Assembly (NCBI GenBank): GCA_018433765.1
Contig: JAHDQO010000021.1
Coordinates: forward strand, 62,001-126,000
Direction: 5' to 3'
Source: Tissierellales bacterium
Lineage (GTDB): Bacteria; Bacillota; Clostridia; Tissierellales; Sedimentibacteraceae
DNA: 64,000 bases
Both the position numbers and the translations under genes were made by a program. Of the stretch, positions 1 through 8,661 are shown one piece after another. The number at the start of each line of letters is the position of its first letter. The first letter of the stretch is position 1. The notes under the pieces are model-generated. The model searched no databases. It saw only the letters and a program-made list of their open reading frames with translations, and had not been told where the DNA came from.

Positions 1-369
1 GATAATAGTAAACCATATAAAACAAAAAATAATGAAACAATTACTGAACAGCTACGCTTCTCCATTTTGGAAAAAGGAAAAGAATTAACTGGGCCATTTA
101 CAATTAGATACTATATGAAAACTTCAAGTGATGATGTTTCAGTTTACAATCTTGATAATAACAAGTGGAATAAAATTGATGCTGAAATTGATGGAAGTTA
201 TATAGTATTTAAAACTAATCAGACTGAGTTAACCTTTAGTGTTGTTAACATTGATAATAGTATGTTTCTTATAATTAAAGTAATTATTGCTGTTGCCGTA
301 GTAGCTGGCTTAATTATTTTAATTAGAATAAGAAAAAAACGAAAAAATAAACAGTTAGCATCTAATTAA
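1..369 (+). CDS. C-terminal part of a membrane-anchored surface protein (5'-truncated by window edge)
   Basis: The reading frame is open from base 1, so the gene starts upstream of the window; the TTG at 67 is not needed as a start. What is visible is about 80 residues of beta-rich, Asn/Asp-rich sequence ending in a hydrophobic segment of roughly 23 residues and then a basic tail rich in Arg/Lys. This is the layout of an exported protein held in the membrane by one C-terminal helix with a short cytoplasmic tail. No LPXTG sorting motif is visible. The family cannot be named from this fragment. A hairpin with a T-run follows 11 bases after the stop, so it is the last gene of its transcript. Confidence 0.6.
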   Translation, partial: DNSKPYKTKNNETITEQLRFSILEKGKELTGPFTIRYYMKTSSDDVSVYNLDNNKWNKIDAEIDGSYIVFKTNQTELTFSVVNIDNSMFLIIKVIIAVAVVAGLIILIRIRKKRKNKQLASN

Positions 370-380
370 TTCTTAAAATA

Positions 381-423
381 AAAGATTCAGTATAGCTTTA
401 ATGGCTTTTACTGAATCTTTTTT
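381..423. terminator. Rho-independent terminator between convergent genes
   Basis: A perfect 12-bp stem (381-392 with 409-420) and a 16-base loop are followed by a T-run on the plus strand and preceded by an A-rich tract, so it can stop transcription from both sides. It lies between the surface-protein fragment and the convergent MFS gene. Confidence 0.85.
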
Positions 424-433
424 AATACTTCCT

Positions 434-1630
434 TTAACTGCTCTGACTTAGTTGAGTGAATTTTTTTTGAATTACTATCAGTGTTATTAACATAATTGCT
501 GCAAATGTTAATATTACAACTGAAAATCCTAAATTAATACCTATTATATCACTCACAATTCCTAACAGCCAAGGTCCAAGCATACCTCCTATACCAGCAA
601 ATGCAAATAGTACTCCTAATCTAAGAGATACATTATCTTTAGATATTTCAGATACAGCCGCTGTAGTTGTAGGAAAGATAATTGAAATAAATAATCCTGT
701 TAAAGGTACAAGAAATGATATCTCTTTAGGTCCAAATGCTCCCAAAGCTAAACATATTATTGCTGAACTAATGGAATAAATCATTATTTTAATATAACCT
801 ATTTTTTCTATAATAAAACTACAAAAGAATCTACCAAACATTATACCAAAGAAAAATAGTGATAGTGCAATTGAACTTATTGAAATAGACCAACCTTTAT
901 ATTCTTGTAAATATTCAACTATCCAAGATGCAAATCCTATTTCCATACCTACATAACTTAAAATAACTATATTGAATAACATCATTTTTTTTGAAAACAA
1001 TATTGTTTTAATTGTATTGAAATTAATCTTATCTTTTTTTATAATTGGTTTTTTGTAATTTATAAAAAGAAAATATACAATTAATATAGCAAGCATTACA
1101 GCTGACATTCTATAAATAATTTTCCATGATACATTAGCTTGTATTAATTTTCCTGCAATCAAAGGTCCTATCATTGAACCTAAACTGTGGAAAAAGCATA
1201 AGAGTAATAAATATTTTCCTCTTTTATTGCTGTCCGCATATAAATCAACTATCAAAGCATTACCTGCAACTTCAATTACTCCTAATCCTAATCCAACAAC
1301 TATCATCGAAAAACTTAATAATATTAAAACAGCACTATAGGAATATGAAATTACGCCAATGAATAATAAAACTGCTCCTAATATTGTAAGCCATTTTCTT
1401 CCTATCATATCTCCTATGATTCCAGAAAAAATTACTGCAATAAAAAATCCAAAATAAGCTCCTAAAAATATTGTTCCTGCATTTGAGTAGTTAAAGCCTA
1501 GTTCTTGTAATAATATAGATATTGTAGGACCTTTTAAATTATCTACAAATCCAAATATAAAAAATGACAAAAATGCACCTATAGTACCAACTAATAATGC
1601 AGTTGATTTGTTTTTACTCTTATTATTCAT
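434..1630 (-). CDS. MFS transporter, last gene of the putative azasugar operon
   Basis: The 398-residue protein has about 12 hydrophobic segments. The MFS motif A between helices 2 and 3 is visible as GDMIGRK near residues 73-79. It lacks a periplasmic domain or large loop. It begins 53 bases after the GH35-type gene and is the last gene of the block transcribed from 7406, before the terminator at 381-423. Sugar-permease-like MFS members of this size occur in both uptake and export. Because it follows the aminotransferase, phosphatase and dehydrogenase genes, export of an iminosugar product is inferred; uptake of a galactoside for the neighbouring glycosidase is the alternative. Assignment to MFS is firm, the substrate is not known. 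Confidence 0.85.
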   Translation of the reverse strand: MNNKSKNKSTALLVGTIGAFLSFFIFGFVDNLKGPTISILLQELGFNYSNAGTIFLGAYFGFFIAVIFSGIIGDMIGRKWLTILGAVLLFIGVISYSYSAVLILLSFSMIVVGLGLGVIEVAGNALIVDLYADSNKRGKYLLLLCFFHSLGSMIGPLIAGKLIQANVSWKIIYRMSAVMLAILIVYFLFINYKKPIIKKDKINFNTIKTILFSKKMMLFNIVILSYVGMEIGFASWIVEYLQEYKGWSISISSIALSLFFFGIMFGRFFCSFIIEKIGYIKIMIYSISSAIICLALGAFGPKEISFLVPLTGLFISIIFPTTTAAVSEISKDNVSLRLGVLFAFAGIGGMLGPWLLGIVSDIIGINLGFSVVILTFAAIMLITLIVIQKKFTQLSQSS

Positions 1631-1683
1631 TATTTAACCTCCGGTTATTTTGTTTAATTTACTAAATTCTATCCAATCTATTC

Positions 1684-3882
1684 TCAATTCAATATTGTAT
1701 ATTGTCCCTTTTCAAACTTTATGATTGCATCACAACTCTCAATTGTTTTAATAACATCTTTATTGAATTCTATATGTATTGGCTTTGATTTATTAGTTAT
1801 CTCATTTATGCCCTTAATATAGCAAGATTCTATTTTACTATTTCTTATTTTTACTATTGAAAAGCATTTCCCTTCCAGCAATATCTTCAGTTTTTCATTG
1901 TCTATAGGATAGAAGATATGCTGTGAATTTTCATCTCTGTTTATAATAAATATATATTTTATTTTCTCAGTTTTGTTTTCATATTCCGATACATATAATT
2001 TGTTAGATACTTCTCCTATTATTTTTTCATGTTCTATTTTCATACTTTTGTATAATTTATTAATACTCTCTTTATCTGGTTTTATATTGAAATATATTAC
2101 ATTACCATTTTGACTAATATCCTCTTTCTCCTTTTGTAAATCCAAGAATATCTTTTCTTGCAGAATATTGCATTTTTCAAAACATTCATCCATTGTAGGT
2201 ATATCCCAAAAGACTGCTAAATTACCGCCTTTTTCAATATAAGAACACAACAAGGTTTGTACTTTTTTTGATAGAAAAAATCCACCAAAAAATATTAAGT
2301 TATCATACTTGCTAAGTTCATCTAACGAAATAGTTTCTAAGTTCTCAAATTTGAAACTAATATTATCTTCTATAAATTGTTCCATTACTTTTATCATACC
2401 TTCAGAAGCAGATAGAGGTATTTTTCCTAAAATATTATTATCTATTTTCTCTTTATCTGACCAAGAAGTAACTTGTAAATAAGGTATGTATATTCCTAAA
2501 CACACATCAGCTCTTTGCGTGCAATTAAGTAAATCATCTTCGTTATTAAGGTATTGTGTAAATAACTTCAATGAATTGTATTTGTCGGTTTTACTTCCAT
2601 CTACTCTTATTGGTGCTTCTTCACAATAAGGTGGTTCAAAGAAATTGTCTATACTTATATGCTGTTTTGAAATTTCTGCATCAAATTTTAGATTATCGTC
2701 CCATTCCTCTGTTGTGCATATGTTATATACATTAAAACCTGTTGCTCCTGATGCAAGTAGCAAAACTGAATGAAATATAGGTGTTATTGGTTTTGCATAT
2801 GTTTTATCTGTCCATACATGACCCCAATTATCTTCAATATTAGGACCATTAAACCTTTTTGACGTGAATACTATTCTGTTGAATGCATCGTCATCATATA
2901 TAGCGTTACCTGCCCAATTTGTATAGCCGTAGTTAACACTTTTGTAGTTTTCTGGCACTATTCTAGTTAACCAGCTATCATATTCTTTACTTTCTTGACC
3001 ATTGAACAATTCCTTTTTAGATGGAGGATTGACATTTACTAACTTAACTACTTTGCTGCCAAAAATATTAGAATATGTCTCATAAAAATTATTCAAATAT
3101 GACTCCACCCATTTACCCCAGTCAATGTATTCAAATAATGAATTTATATTTGTTATACTGCCAAATTCTCTTGATGGATTTATTTCTTGAAAATTTATAT
3201 ACCTTGTTTTATGCTTTATGTTATACTGTTCAATCGTAACATACTCACTTTCTAGAAACTCTCTAAATCTTTTGATTCCGATATTTGAATAGTCATAATT
3301 CTTAATATCTTGATTTGCTTGACTATACATACCTTCATTACCTATCTGTACACCGATTATTGGTCCTTTAGGATATACATTATGATGTATTATTTTATCC
3401 CATAATATTGAAAACCATTTAATCGCTTCATTGTTAAATTCATCTGCTAATGGCGATGGCAGTATATCTCCTATATAGTTTAGTGGTTTACCTTCATAAT
3501 TTGTTATTGGTTCAATTTTTTTGTTTTTACTTGGTGTAACATAATCAGGCAATCCACCTATAGGTACTTCTCCGTGAATAAAGGGGCCTGGTTTTATTAT
3601 GGCGTATAAATCGTGTTTTTTTACAAGCTGTATGAAGTATTCTAAATTCTTATTTGTTCCTTTCTTATCTATACAATATGTATTATTGTCTCCATTTATA
3701 TGATGACGCCATGGAATATAAAATGTAATAATATCTATTCCTAACTCTTTTATTGCTATAATCTTCTTTTCCCAATTAAGAGCATTATCTCTATAATAAG
3801 GATAGTCACCAGAAATTAGTATTTTAGGTTTTCCATCTATTAATAATTTTCCGTCTAATATATTAATACCTTCTTTTTGCAT
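1684..3882 (-). CDS. GH35-type glycoside hydrolase (beta-galactosidase-like), cytoplasmic
   Basis: The N-terminal 350 residues follow the GH35 (beta/alpha)8 barrel: a first-strand region with DGKPKILISGDYPYY, then GPFIHGEVPIGGLP at 99-112, and the acid/base site QIGNEG with Glu183 where family members usually have QIENE. The likely nucleophile is Glu350 in IEDNWG, matching the family's E-W-G region. The C-terminal half is divergent. There is no signal peptide, so it acts inside the cell. At 732 residues it is within the family range. It sits between the polyol dehydrogenase and the MFS gene. Possible roles are hydrolysis of a galactoside or of a glycosylated iminosugar. The Gly181 substitution next to the catalytic Asn-Glu pair suggests altered specificity. 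Confidence 0.75.
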   Translation of the reverse strand: MQKEGINILDGKLLIDGKPKILISGDYPYYRDNALNWEKKIIAIKELGIDIITFYIPWRHHINGDNNTYCIDKKGTNKNLEYFIQLVKKHDLYAIIKPGPFIHGEVPIGGLPDYVTPSKNKKIEPITNYEGKPLNYIGDILPSPLADEFNNEAIKWFSILWDKIIHHNVYPKGPIIGVQIGNEGMYSQANQDIKNYDYSNIGIKRFREFLESEYVTIEQYNIKHKTRYINFQEINPSREFGSITNINSLFEYIDWGKWVESYLNNFYETYSNIFGSKVVKLVNVNPPSKKELFNGQESKEYDSWLTRIVPENYKSVNYGYTNWAGNAIYDDDAFNRIVFTSKRFNGPNIEDNWGHVWTDKTYAKPITPIFHSVLLLASGATGFNVYNICTTEEWDDNLKFDAEISKQHISIDNFFEPPYCEEAPIRVDGSKTDKYNSLKLFTQYLNNEDDLLNCTQRADVCLGIYIPYLQVTSWSDKEKIDNNILGKIPLSASEGMIKVMEQFIEDNISFKFENLETISLDELSKYDNLIFFGGFFLSKKVQTLLCSYIEKGGNLAVFWDIPTMDECFEKCNILQEKIFLDLQKEKEDISQNGNVIYFNIKPDKESINKLYKSMKIEHEKIIGEVSNKLYVSEYENKTEKIKYIFIINRDENSQHIFYPIDNEKLKILLEGKCFSIVKIRNSKIESCYIKGINEITNKSKPIHIEFNKDVIKTIESCDAIIKFEKGQYTILN

Positions 3883-3909
3883 AAGTATTAACCACCTTTT
3901 TTATATTAA

Positions 3910-3978
3910 TTTCTTAACACTACCTGTGTTAAGAAAATTGTTGTGTTAGTCGATTTATTATTATAAACTAACACAACA
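3910..3978 (-). promoter_or_regulatory. Tandem hairpins between dehydrogenase and GH35 genes
   Basis: Two perfect inverted repeats lie side by side. One has 11-bp arms (3910-3920 with 3926-3936) and a 5-base loop; the other has 12-bp arms (3939-3950 with 3967-3978) and a 16-base loop. All four arms contain GTGTTA or its complement, so alternative pairings are possible. No T-run follows, which argues against simple termination. In the minus-strand transcript they lie just before the ribosome site of the GH35 gene, so they could act in mRNA processing, differential expression or protein binding. Confidence 0.55.
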
Positions 3979-4012
3979 TGTATAAGAAAAATATATAAAA
4001 TAAGATTTGTTT

Positions 4013-5047
4013 TTATTCAAAATTGAATGCTATTTTCATTGCATGTCTTTCTACCGGTTCCTTTGTATTAATATTGTATCCGACAAGCATGCTTAATGCC
4101 TTTTCGTATTCTTCTAAAGGCATCTTATGAGTTATAAGTTTTTCTAACTCATAGTTTTCTGCTAAATCAATAGCTTCTGCGAATACACTATTATAATCAC
4201 CTGCACCTATAATTTGTATTGCATTGTTTGTAATATAAAGTGGTGAAATATTAGCTCTATATTTTGAGTTAAAACCCATAAGTACTATTCTCCCACCTTT
4301 ATCAACTATTTGTAAGGATTCTTCTAAAAGCACACCTGTTACATCAACTACAAGATTTGCTTTTCTATTGTTATTTATAGATTTTATTTTATCTTTATAA
4401 TTCTCGTCTGATGAATCTATTACATTGTCACAAAATTGTTTTGCAAATTCTATTCTATATTTATCTTTTTCAACGATAGTAATGTTTTTAGCTACTTTTT
4501 GAGCTACAATAGCAAATACTAAACCTATTGGCCCTGCACCTAAAATTACAACCGAATCTTCCACTGATAAATTACATGCCCTAATATTGTTTAAAACACA
4601 AGCTAATGGTTCAACAAGTACTGCTTTGTCAAAACTCATACTATCTGGTATTTTATATACAAAATTATCTGGCATAACTATATACTCTGCAAAAGAACCA
4701 TCCATATCTACCCCTACTTCTTTACCAGCTTTATTATCGCATAAATTAAACTTTCCTCTATTACAATAATAACAATCACTATCAAATAATGTAGGGTCAA
4801 TAATTACTCTATCATTCTTTTTAAACTTTGTTACTTTATTACCTACTTCTTCTACTACGCCTACTGCTTCATGTCCCAAAACTACACCTTTTTTCGCGTT
4901 AAAAGTTCCACTAAATATTCTTAAATCAGTTCCACAAATTCCTGAGCTATGAATTTTAATTAAAACATCATTAGAATTACTCACCTTAGGAATTTCTTTC
5001 TCTTTTAATTCAATTTCTTCTATATCTTTAAATAATAATGCTTTCAT
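4013..5047 (-). CDS. gutB1: Zinc-dependent polyol/alcohol dehydrogenase, GutB1-like (azasugar pathway)
   Basis: This 344-residue medium-chain dehydrogenase has catalytic zinc ligands visible as Cys38 (GICGTD), His59 and Glu60 (GHE), and the Rossmann motif GAGPIG at 170-175. The structural zinc lobe has Cys92, Cys95 and Cys103, but the position of the first cysteine is Asp89. The family includes sorbitol, threonine and galactitol-phosphate dehydrogenases. In the known azasugar pathway the equivalent enzyme oxidises the C6 hydroxyl of 2-amino-2-deoxymannitol, which then cyclises. Here the gene follows the phosphatase by 109 bases and has the ribosome site GGAAGGAG. Dehydrogenase family is certain; GutB1 assignment rests on gene order. 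Confidence 0.78.
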   Translation of the reverse strand: MKALLFKDIEEIELKEKEIPKVSNSNDVLIKIHSSGICGTDLRIFSGTFNAKKGVVLGHEAVGVVEEVGNKVTKFKKNDRVIIDPTLFDSDCYYCNRGKFNLCDNKAGKEVGVDMDGSFAEYIVMPDNFVYKIPDSMSFDKAVLVEPLACVLNNIRACNLSVEDSVVILGAGPIGLVFAIVAQKVAKNITIVEKDKYRIEFAKQFCDNVIDSSDENYKDKIKSINNNRKANLVVDVTGVLLEESLQIVDKGGRIVLMGFNSKYRANISPLYITNNAIQIIGAGDYNSVFAEAIDLAENYELEKLITHKMPLEEYEKALSMLVGYNINTKEPVERHAMKIAFNFE

Positions 5048-5156
5048 ATTTATATAACTCCTTCCATTTTCTAATAATTAATAGACTGTGTTATGACTAT
5101 ATAGGGTCTCACACTTCATAAGTAAGTAATTAAAGTCAAATATCTTATACTAACTA

Positions 5157-6086
5157 TTAACATAAGACTTTTTCTATTTCATCAATATTATTTATCCATC
5201 TAATGTTTTCCATAACTGCTGTATGCAATTGCTTATTAGATGCAGCAATACATGATTGAAGGTTTTCTTTTGATATGTCTAACAGTTTTGTTACTCCTAG
5301 ATCACAACCGTATGCATCTGTTATTATAACCCCAGCTTTCTTTGCTATATATACAGCCGCTGCTATATCGTATGGAAACAGATGAAGCAATTGTCCGTTA
5401 CCTACTTTTCTAAATTCATTTTCTAGTTCTGGTACATCCTTCACTAACCTATTTCCAATATCAACATAACAATCTAGCTGTCCAGTGATTATTCTTGATA
5501 TTGAATATGTTGCACTATTAAATATAAAAATTCCTCCTGGATTAGCTGATTTGTCTATTAACTCACCTAAGGAATATGTTATTATCCGAGCCGGATGTCC
5601 ATTAAACTCCATACTCCAAAACATTTTACTTGGTAATATAGTATTGCTTAATTGTAATTGATTATTATTTATTTCTAATCCTGTATGATCTGCATAAAAT
5701 GTTGATTTTGTTTTAAATTCATAAAGCAGAGCATACTTTACATCGTTTATACATGCATCTTCTTTATATAAAGATACTGCAATAGAAAAACATGAACACT
5801 CCAATCCTGCTGCTGCTCCACGAGTTCCGTCAATTGGATCTATTATTAATAAGTATTCAGGATCTTCACATAATTTTTTAAGTCCTTTATCTTCAGAATA
5901 ATAAGCAATTTTCTTATTTGATTTCATTAAAAAGTCATACACTGCATTTTCAGCAATATCGTCAATATCAAATTGTGTATCTCCTCCCGGAGATAGTCCT
6001 GTATTCCTTTTAGCTTTTAATATGTCAAATTTTGATGACACTTCACTGATTACATAGTTTGATAACGTAAATATAAACTCTTTCAT
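5157..6086 (-). CDS. yktC1: Inositol-monophosphatase-family sugar phosphatase, YktC1-like (azasugar pathway)
   Basis: The 309-residue protein shows the metal-binding set of the IMPase/FBPase superfamily: Glu65 in SEDKG, Asp83 and Asp86 in DPIDGT, and Asp240 in the C-terminal PYDIAAAV motif. These coordinate magnesium for phosphate-ester hydrolysis. It starts 9 bases after the stop of the aminotransferase, with a weak ribosome site, so the two are probably translationally coupled. In the gabT1-yktC1-gutB1 pathway this enzyme dephosphorylates the 6-phosphate of 2-amino-2-deoxymannitol. As a lone gene it would be called an inositol monophosphatase; its neighbours argue for the azasugar role. Confidence 0.78.
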   Translation of the reverse strand: MKEFIFTLSNYVISEVSSKFDILKAKRNTGLSPGGDTQFDIDDIAENAVYDFLMKSNKKIAYYSEDKGLKKLCEDPEYLLIIDPIDGTRGAAAGLECSCFSIAVSLYKEDACINDVKYALLYEFKTKSTFYADHTGLEINNNQLQLSNTILPSKMFWSMEFNGHPARIITYSLGELIDKSANPGGIFIFNSATYSISRIITGQLDCYVDIGNRLVKDVPELENEFRKVGNGQLLHLFPYDIAAAVYIAKKAGVIITDAYGCDLGVTKLLDISKENLQSCIAASNKQLHTAVMENIRWINNIDEIEKVLC

Positions 6087-6095
6087 AATGCTTCC

Positions 6096-7406
6096 CTATC
6101 TTTGGAATTCATCCAAAACCTTTTCTAGTTTTGTCATCATTTCGTCACACTCTTCTAATGTTATGTTTAACGAAGGTCTTATCTTGAATACATTTCCAAA
6201 TCCATATAGTGATGTTCTTATCAATAACCCATTTTTTAATGCTCTTTTAGCAATTTCTTTTGTTAGGTTCTTATCAGGTTCTTTTGATTTTTTATCTTTT
6301 ACTATTTCGACTCCAATCATCAACCCTACTCCTCTTACATCACCAATAAAATCATATTTTTCTTTAAATTTATACAATATTTCCATTATGAAATCCCCAC
6401 AATTTGTAACATTGTCAAGGAATTGATCATTATTTATTATATCTAGTGTCTTAACTCCTGCTGAACAGCTTAAAACATTAGAACCATAAGTAAAAGAATG
6501 CAAGTAACCTTCCATTATATTAAATTTTTCTTCCATAAGTATTGCTGCAATCTGAAAACCTGTACCACCCAGTCCTTTTGCAACACTCATCAAATTGGGT
6601 TCAACATCAAAATATTGTGCTGCAAACATTTTTCCTGTTCTTCCTATACCAGTTTGTATTTCATCAAAAATTAATACAATATTTTCTTCATCACATAGCT
6701 GTTTTAACTTATGAAAAAATTCTTTTGGCGGTACTTGGTTTCCACCATTTCCTAATATAGGCTCCATTATTATGCAAGAAACGTTTCCAGATGAACCATA
6801 AATTAAATAATCTCTTATCTGTTCAACACATTTACAATTACATTTAGGATATTCTGATTCTAAATGACATCTATAACAATAGGGATAAGGTATATGACTA
6901 ATATTATTTTGAGAAAAATTGAAAGGTTTTCTTCTAAAGGATAAGCCTGATACTGTCTGCATAAAAATAGTTTGTCCAACATGACTTCTATAAAAACTTA
7001 CTACTTCTCTTTTACCTGTATAATATTGTGCTAGTTTTATAGCACCTTCGTTAGCAGTAGATCCGCTACTTACTTTAGTTGTAACCTTAGTAAGATTATC
7101 AGGTGAAACTTCAATTAAATTCTTTGCTAATTCTAATACTGGTTTGCATAGATATGACGATGACAAATGAACCATTTTATCTGCCTGTTCTTTTACAGCA
7201 CCAATAACTTCTTTGTTTTGATATCCAAGACTTAAATTAAATGTTCCTGCTTCACAATCTATGTACTGTTTTCCTTCACTGTCCCACAAATAAATTCCAT
7301 CACCTGTAACAAATTCAATATTTTTTATGTCTTCCCCTCTAAAGATATAATCCTTTAACTCTTGCACATTTTCATAAGTATTTTTTCTCTTTGCTAAAAC
7401 ACTCAT
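6096..7406 (-). CDS. gabT1: PLP-dependent class-III aminotransferase, GabT1-like (first step of azasugar pathway)
   Basis: The 436-residue enzyme has the class-III layout: GSGSTANEG around 114-121 for the phosphate of PLP, Asp248 in IFDEIQTG for the pyridine nitrogen, and Lys277 in SVAKGLGG for the Schiff base. A cysteine-rich insert (Cys177, 180, 189, 191, 193) resembles one found in a subset of Bacillus-type class-III enzymes. Relatives transaminate 4-aminobutyrate or ornithine; GabT1 of the azasugar pathway transaminates fructose 6-phosphate. It is the first gene of the operon, with a good GAGGAGG site. Family is certain; the sugar-phosphate substrate is inferred from the phosphatase and dehydrogenase genes that follow. 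Confidence 0.8.
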   Translation of the reverse strand: MSVLAKRKNTYENVQELKDYIFRGEDIKNIEFVTGDGIYLWDSEGKQYIDCEAGTFNLSLGYQNKEVIGAVKEQADKMVHLSSSYLCKPVLELAKNLIEVSPDNLTKVTTKVSSGSTANEGAIKLAQYYTGKREVVSFYRSHVGQTIFMQTVSGLSFRRKPFNFSQNNISHIPYPYCYRCHLESEYPKCNCKCVEQIRDYLIYGSSGNVSCIIMEPILGNGGNQVPPKEFFHKLKQLCDEENIVLIFDEIQTGIGRTGKMFAAQYFDVEPNLMSVAKGLGGTGFQIAAILMEEKFNIMEGYLHSFTYGSNVLSCSAGVKTLDIINNDQFLDNVTNCGDFIMEILYKFKEKYDFIGDVRGVGLMIGVEIVKDKKSKEPDKNLTKEIAKRALKNGLLIRTSLYGFGNVFKIRPSLNITLEECDEMMTKLEKVLDEFQR

Positions 7407-7714
7407 AATAAATTCCTCCTCAATATATTTGATTTAATTAGTTGAACTTATACAGTATTTCACAAATATATATCTACTTTATTATTATCATTAAATACTC
7501 TATAACTTTATATTTTGTTATTGATTTATTCATTAATATACTTTATAGTATTTATAATTACCAACTAATAAACTATTTCTATTTTGTTTCTCCTGTATTT
7601 GTCATTTTGTCAACTAATTTCTATTTATGTGATATTTTAGCATGATAGGTTTAGTAAATTTGTCGAATATTCTGTTGTTTTAAAATTTTATGATTTTTTT
7701 TATAATATTTTTGA

Positions 7715-7785
7715 AATAACGAATCGAAATGGTATACATTTTAAATATATATAGTTAAATGTTGTACCAACTGAGCCAGCTTTGA
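7715..7785 (-). other. Possible decayed tRNA remnant in the 7407-7865 gap
   Basis: On the minus strand, 7765-7781 reads as a tRNA D-arm (core GCTCAGTTGGTA), and about 40 bases later 7721-7728 reads TTCGATTC, a T-loop-like element. The D and T stems no longer pair and no acceptor stem can be formed, so it is not a working tRNA. The rest of the 459-base gap is AT-rich; it holds the rpiA terminator and the untraced promoter of the azasugar operon, and no other gene is seen. Confidence 0.3.
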
Positions 7786-7821
7786 TAGATATAATTATAA
7801 TTAATAAAAAAAATAAAAAAA

Positions 7822-7842
7822 GGAAGAGAAAAAATCTCTTCC
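7822..7842 (-). terminator. Terminator of rpiA
   Basis: An 8-bp perfect stem (7822-7829 with 7835-7842) and 5-base loop are followed on the minus strand by a long T-rich tract (7801-7821). Confidence 0.85.
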
Positions 7843-7865
7843 AATCTTACAAGTCATTCTAGCCA

Positions 7866-8534
7866 TTACTTTTTTTCTATTACTTTTACCCCTTTATCTG
7901 TACCTACTATGATTCTATCACACATATTTATAAATAATCCAACTTCTAACACACCTGTAATATTGTTTAGGGTTTTTAAAATATTATTTATATTTATTGG
8001 CTTACCTATGTGTAAATCAGCTATATAATTTCCATTATCGGTAACAAACGTTTTGCCATCTTTTAATCTTAAAACAGGATTTAGAAAATTATCTCTTAAT
8101 GCTTTTAATGTATGCTTATAACCATATGGCAGTATTTCAACTGGTAAAGGAAATTCACCTATATAATCTACTAATTTACTTTCATCCATTATCCAAATTA
8201 CTTCTTTAGCTAAATTGGCTACCATTTTCTCTCTAAAAAGAGCACCCCCACCACCTTTTACAGCATTAAAATCACTATCTATTTCATCAACACCATCTAT
8301 ATCTAAATCTATTTTTTCAACTTCATCTATTGATAATAAGGGTATATTTAATTCTTTAGCAAGTTTTTCTGTACTTTTTGATGTAGCAACTGCTTTAATA
8401 TTCATTCCTTTAGCAACTAACTCTCCTACTTTTCTTATCATATAATAAGCTGTTGAACCGCTTCCTAATCCCAATATCATACCATCTTTAATATACTCTA
8501 CTGCTTTTTCTCCAGCAATTTTCTTTTGTTCCAT
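7866..8534 (-). CDS. rpiA: Ribose-5-phosphate isomerase A
   Basis: The enzyme interconverts ribose 5-phosphate and ribulose 5-phosphate in the pentose phosphate pathway. Visible RpiA motifs are GLGSGSTA near the N-terminus, DGVDEID and KGGGGALFREK, which bind the phosphosugar and carry the catalytic acidic and lysine residues. The start is placed at the ATG at 8534 because GGAGG lies 9 bases before it; an upstream ATG at 8564 would put this ribosome site inside the coding region. The length of 222 residues is normal. It appears to be a single-gene transcript with its own terminator, between the azasugar and restriction operons. Confidence 0.95.
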   Translation of the reverse strand: MEQKKIAGEKAVEYIKDGMILGLGSGSTAYYMIRKVGELVAKGMNIKAVATSKSTEKLAKELNIPLLSIDEVEKIDLDIDGVDEIDSDFNAVKGGGGALFREKMVANLAKEVIWIMDESKLVDYIGEFPLPVEILPYGYKHTLKALRDNFLNPVLRLKDGKTFVTDNGNYIADLHIGKPININNILKTLNNITGVLEVGLFINMCDRIIVGTDKGVKVIEKK

Positions 8535-8661
8535 ATGTAATAACCTCCATATTATTACTACCAATCAAAATTGTTTATTTATTTATATAAATTATATATT
8601 ATCTTTAATGCAACTATGTAATAAGACACAGGAACTTGCTTCAATTTGTTATTTCTTTTGA

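Noticed and set aside
434-7406. Simple lactose or galactoside catabolic operon
   Set aside because: It lacks galactokinase, PTS or ABC uptake genes, while the aminotransferase, phosphatase and dehydrogenase order fits azasugar synthesis. Not excluded for the GH35-MFS pair.
7442-7645. 67-residue plus-strand ORF in the gap upstream of the azasugar operon
   Set aside because: Tyr/Ile-rich low-complexity translation of AT-rich DNA with no ribosome site.
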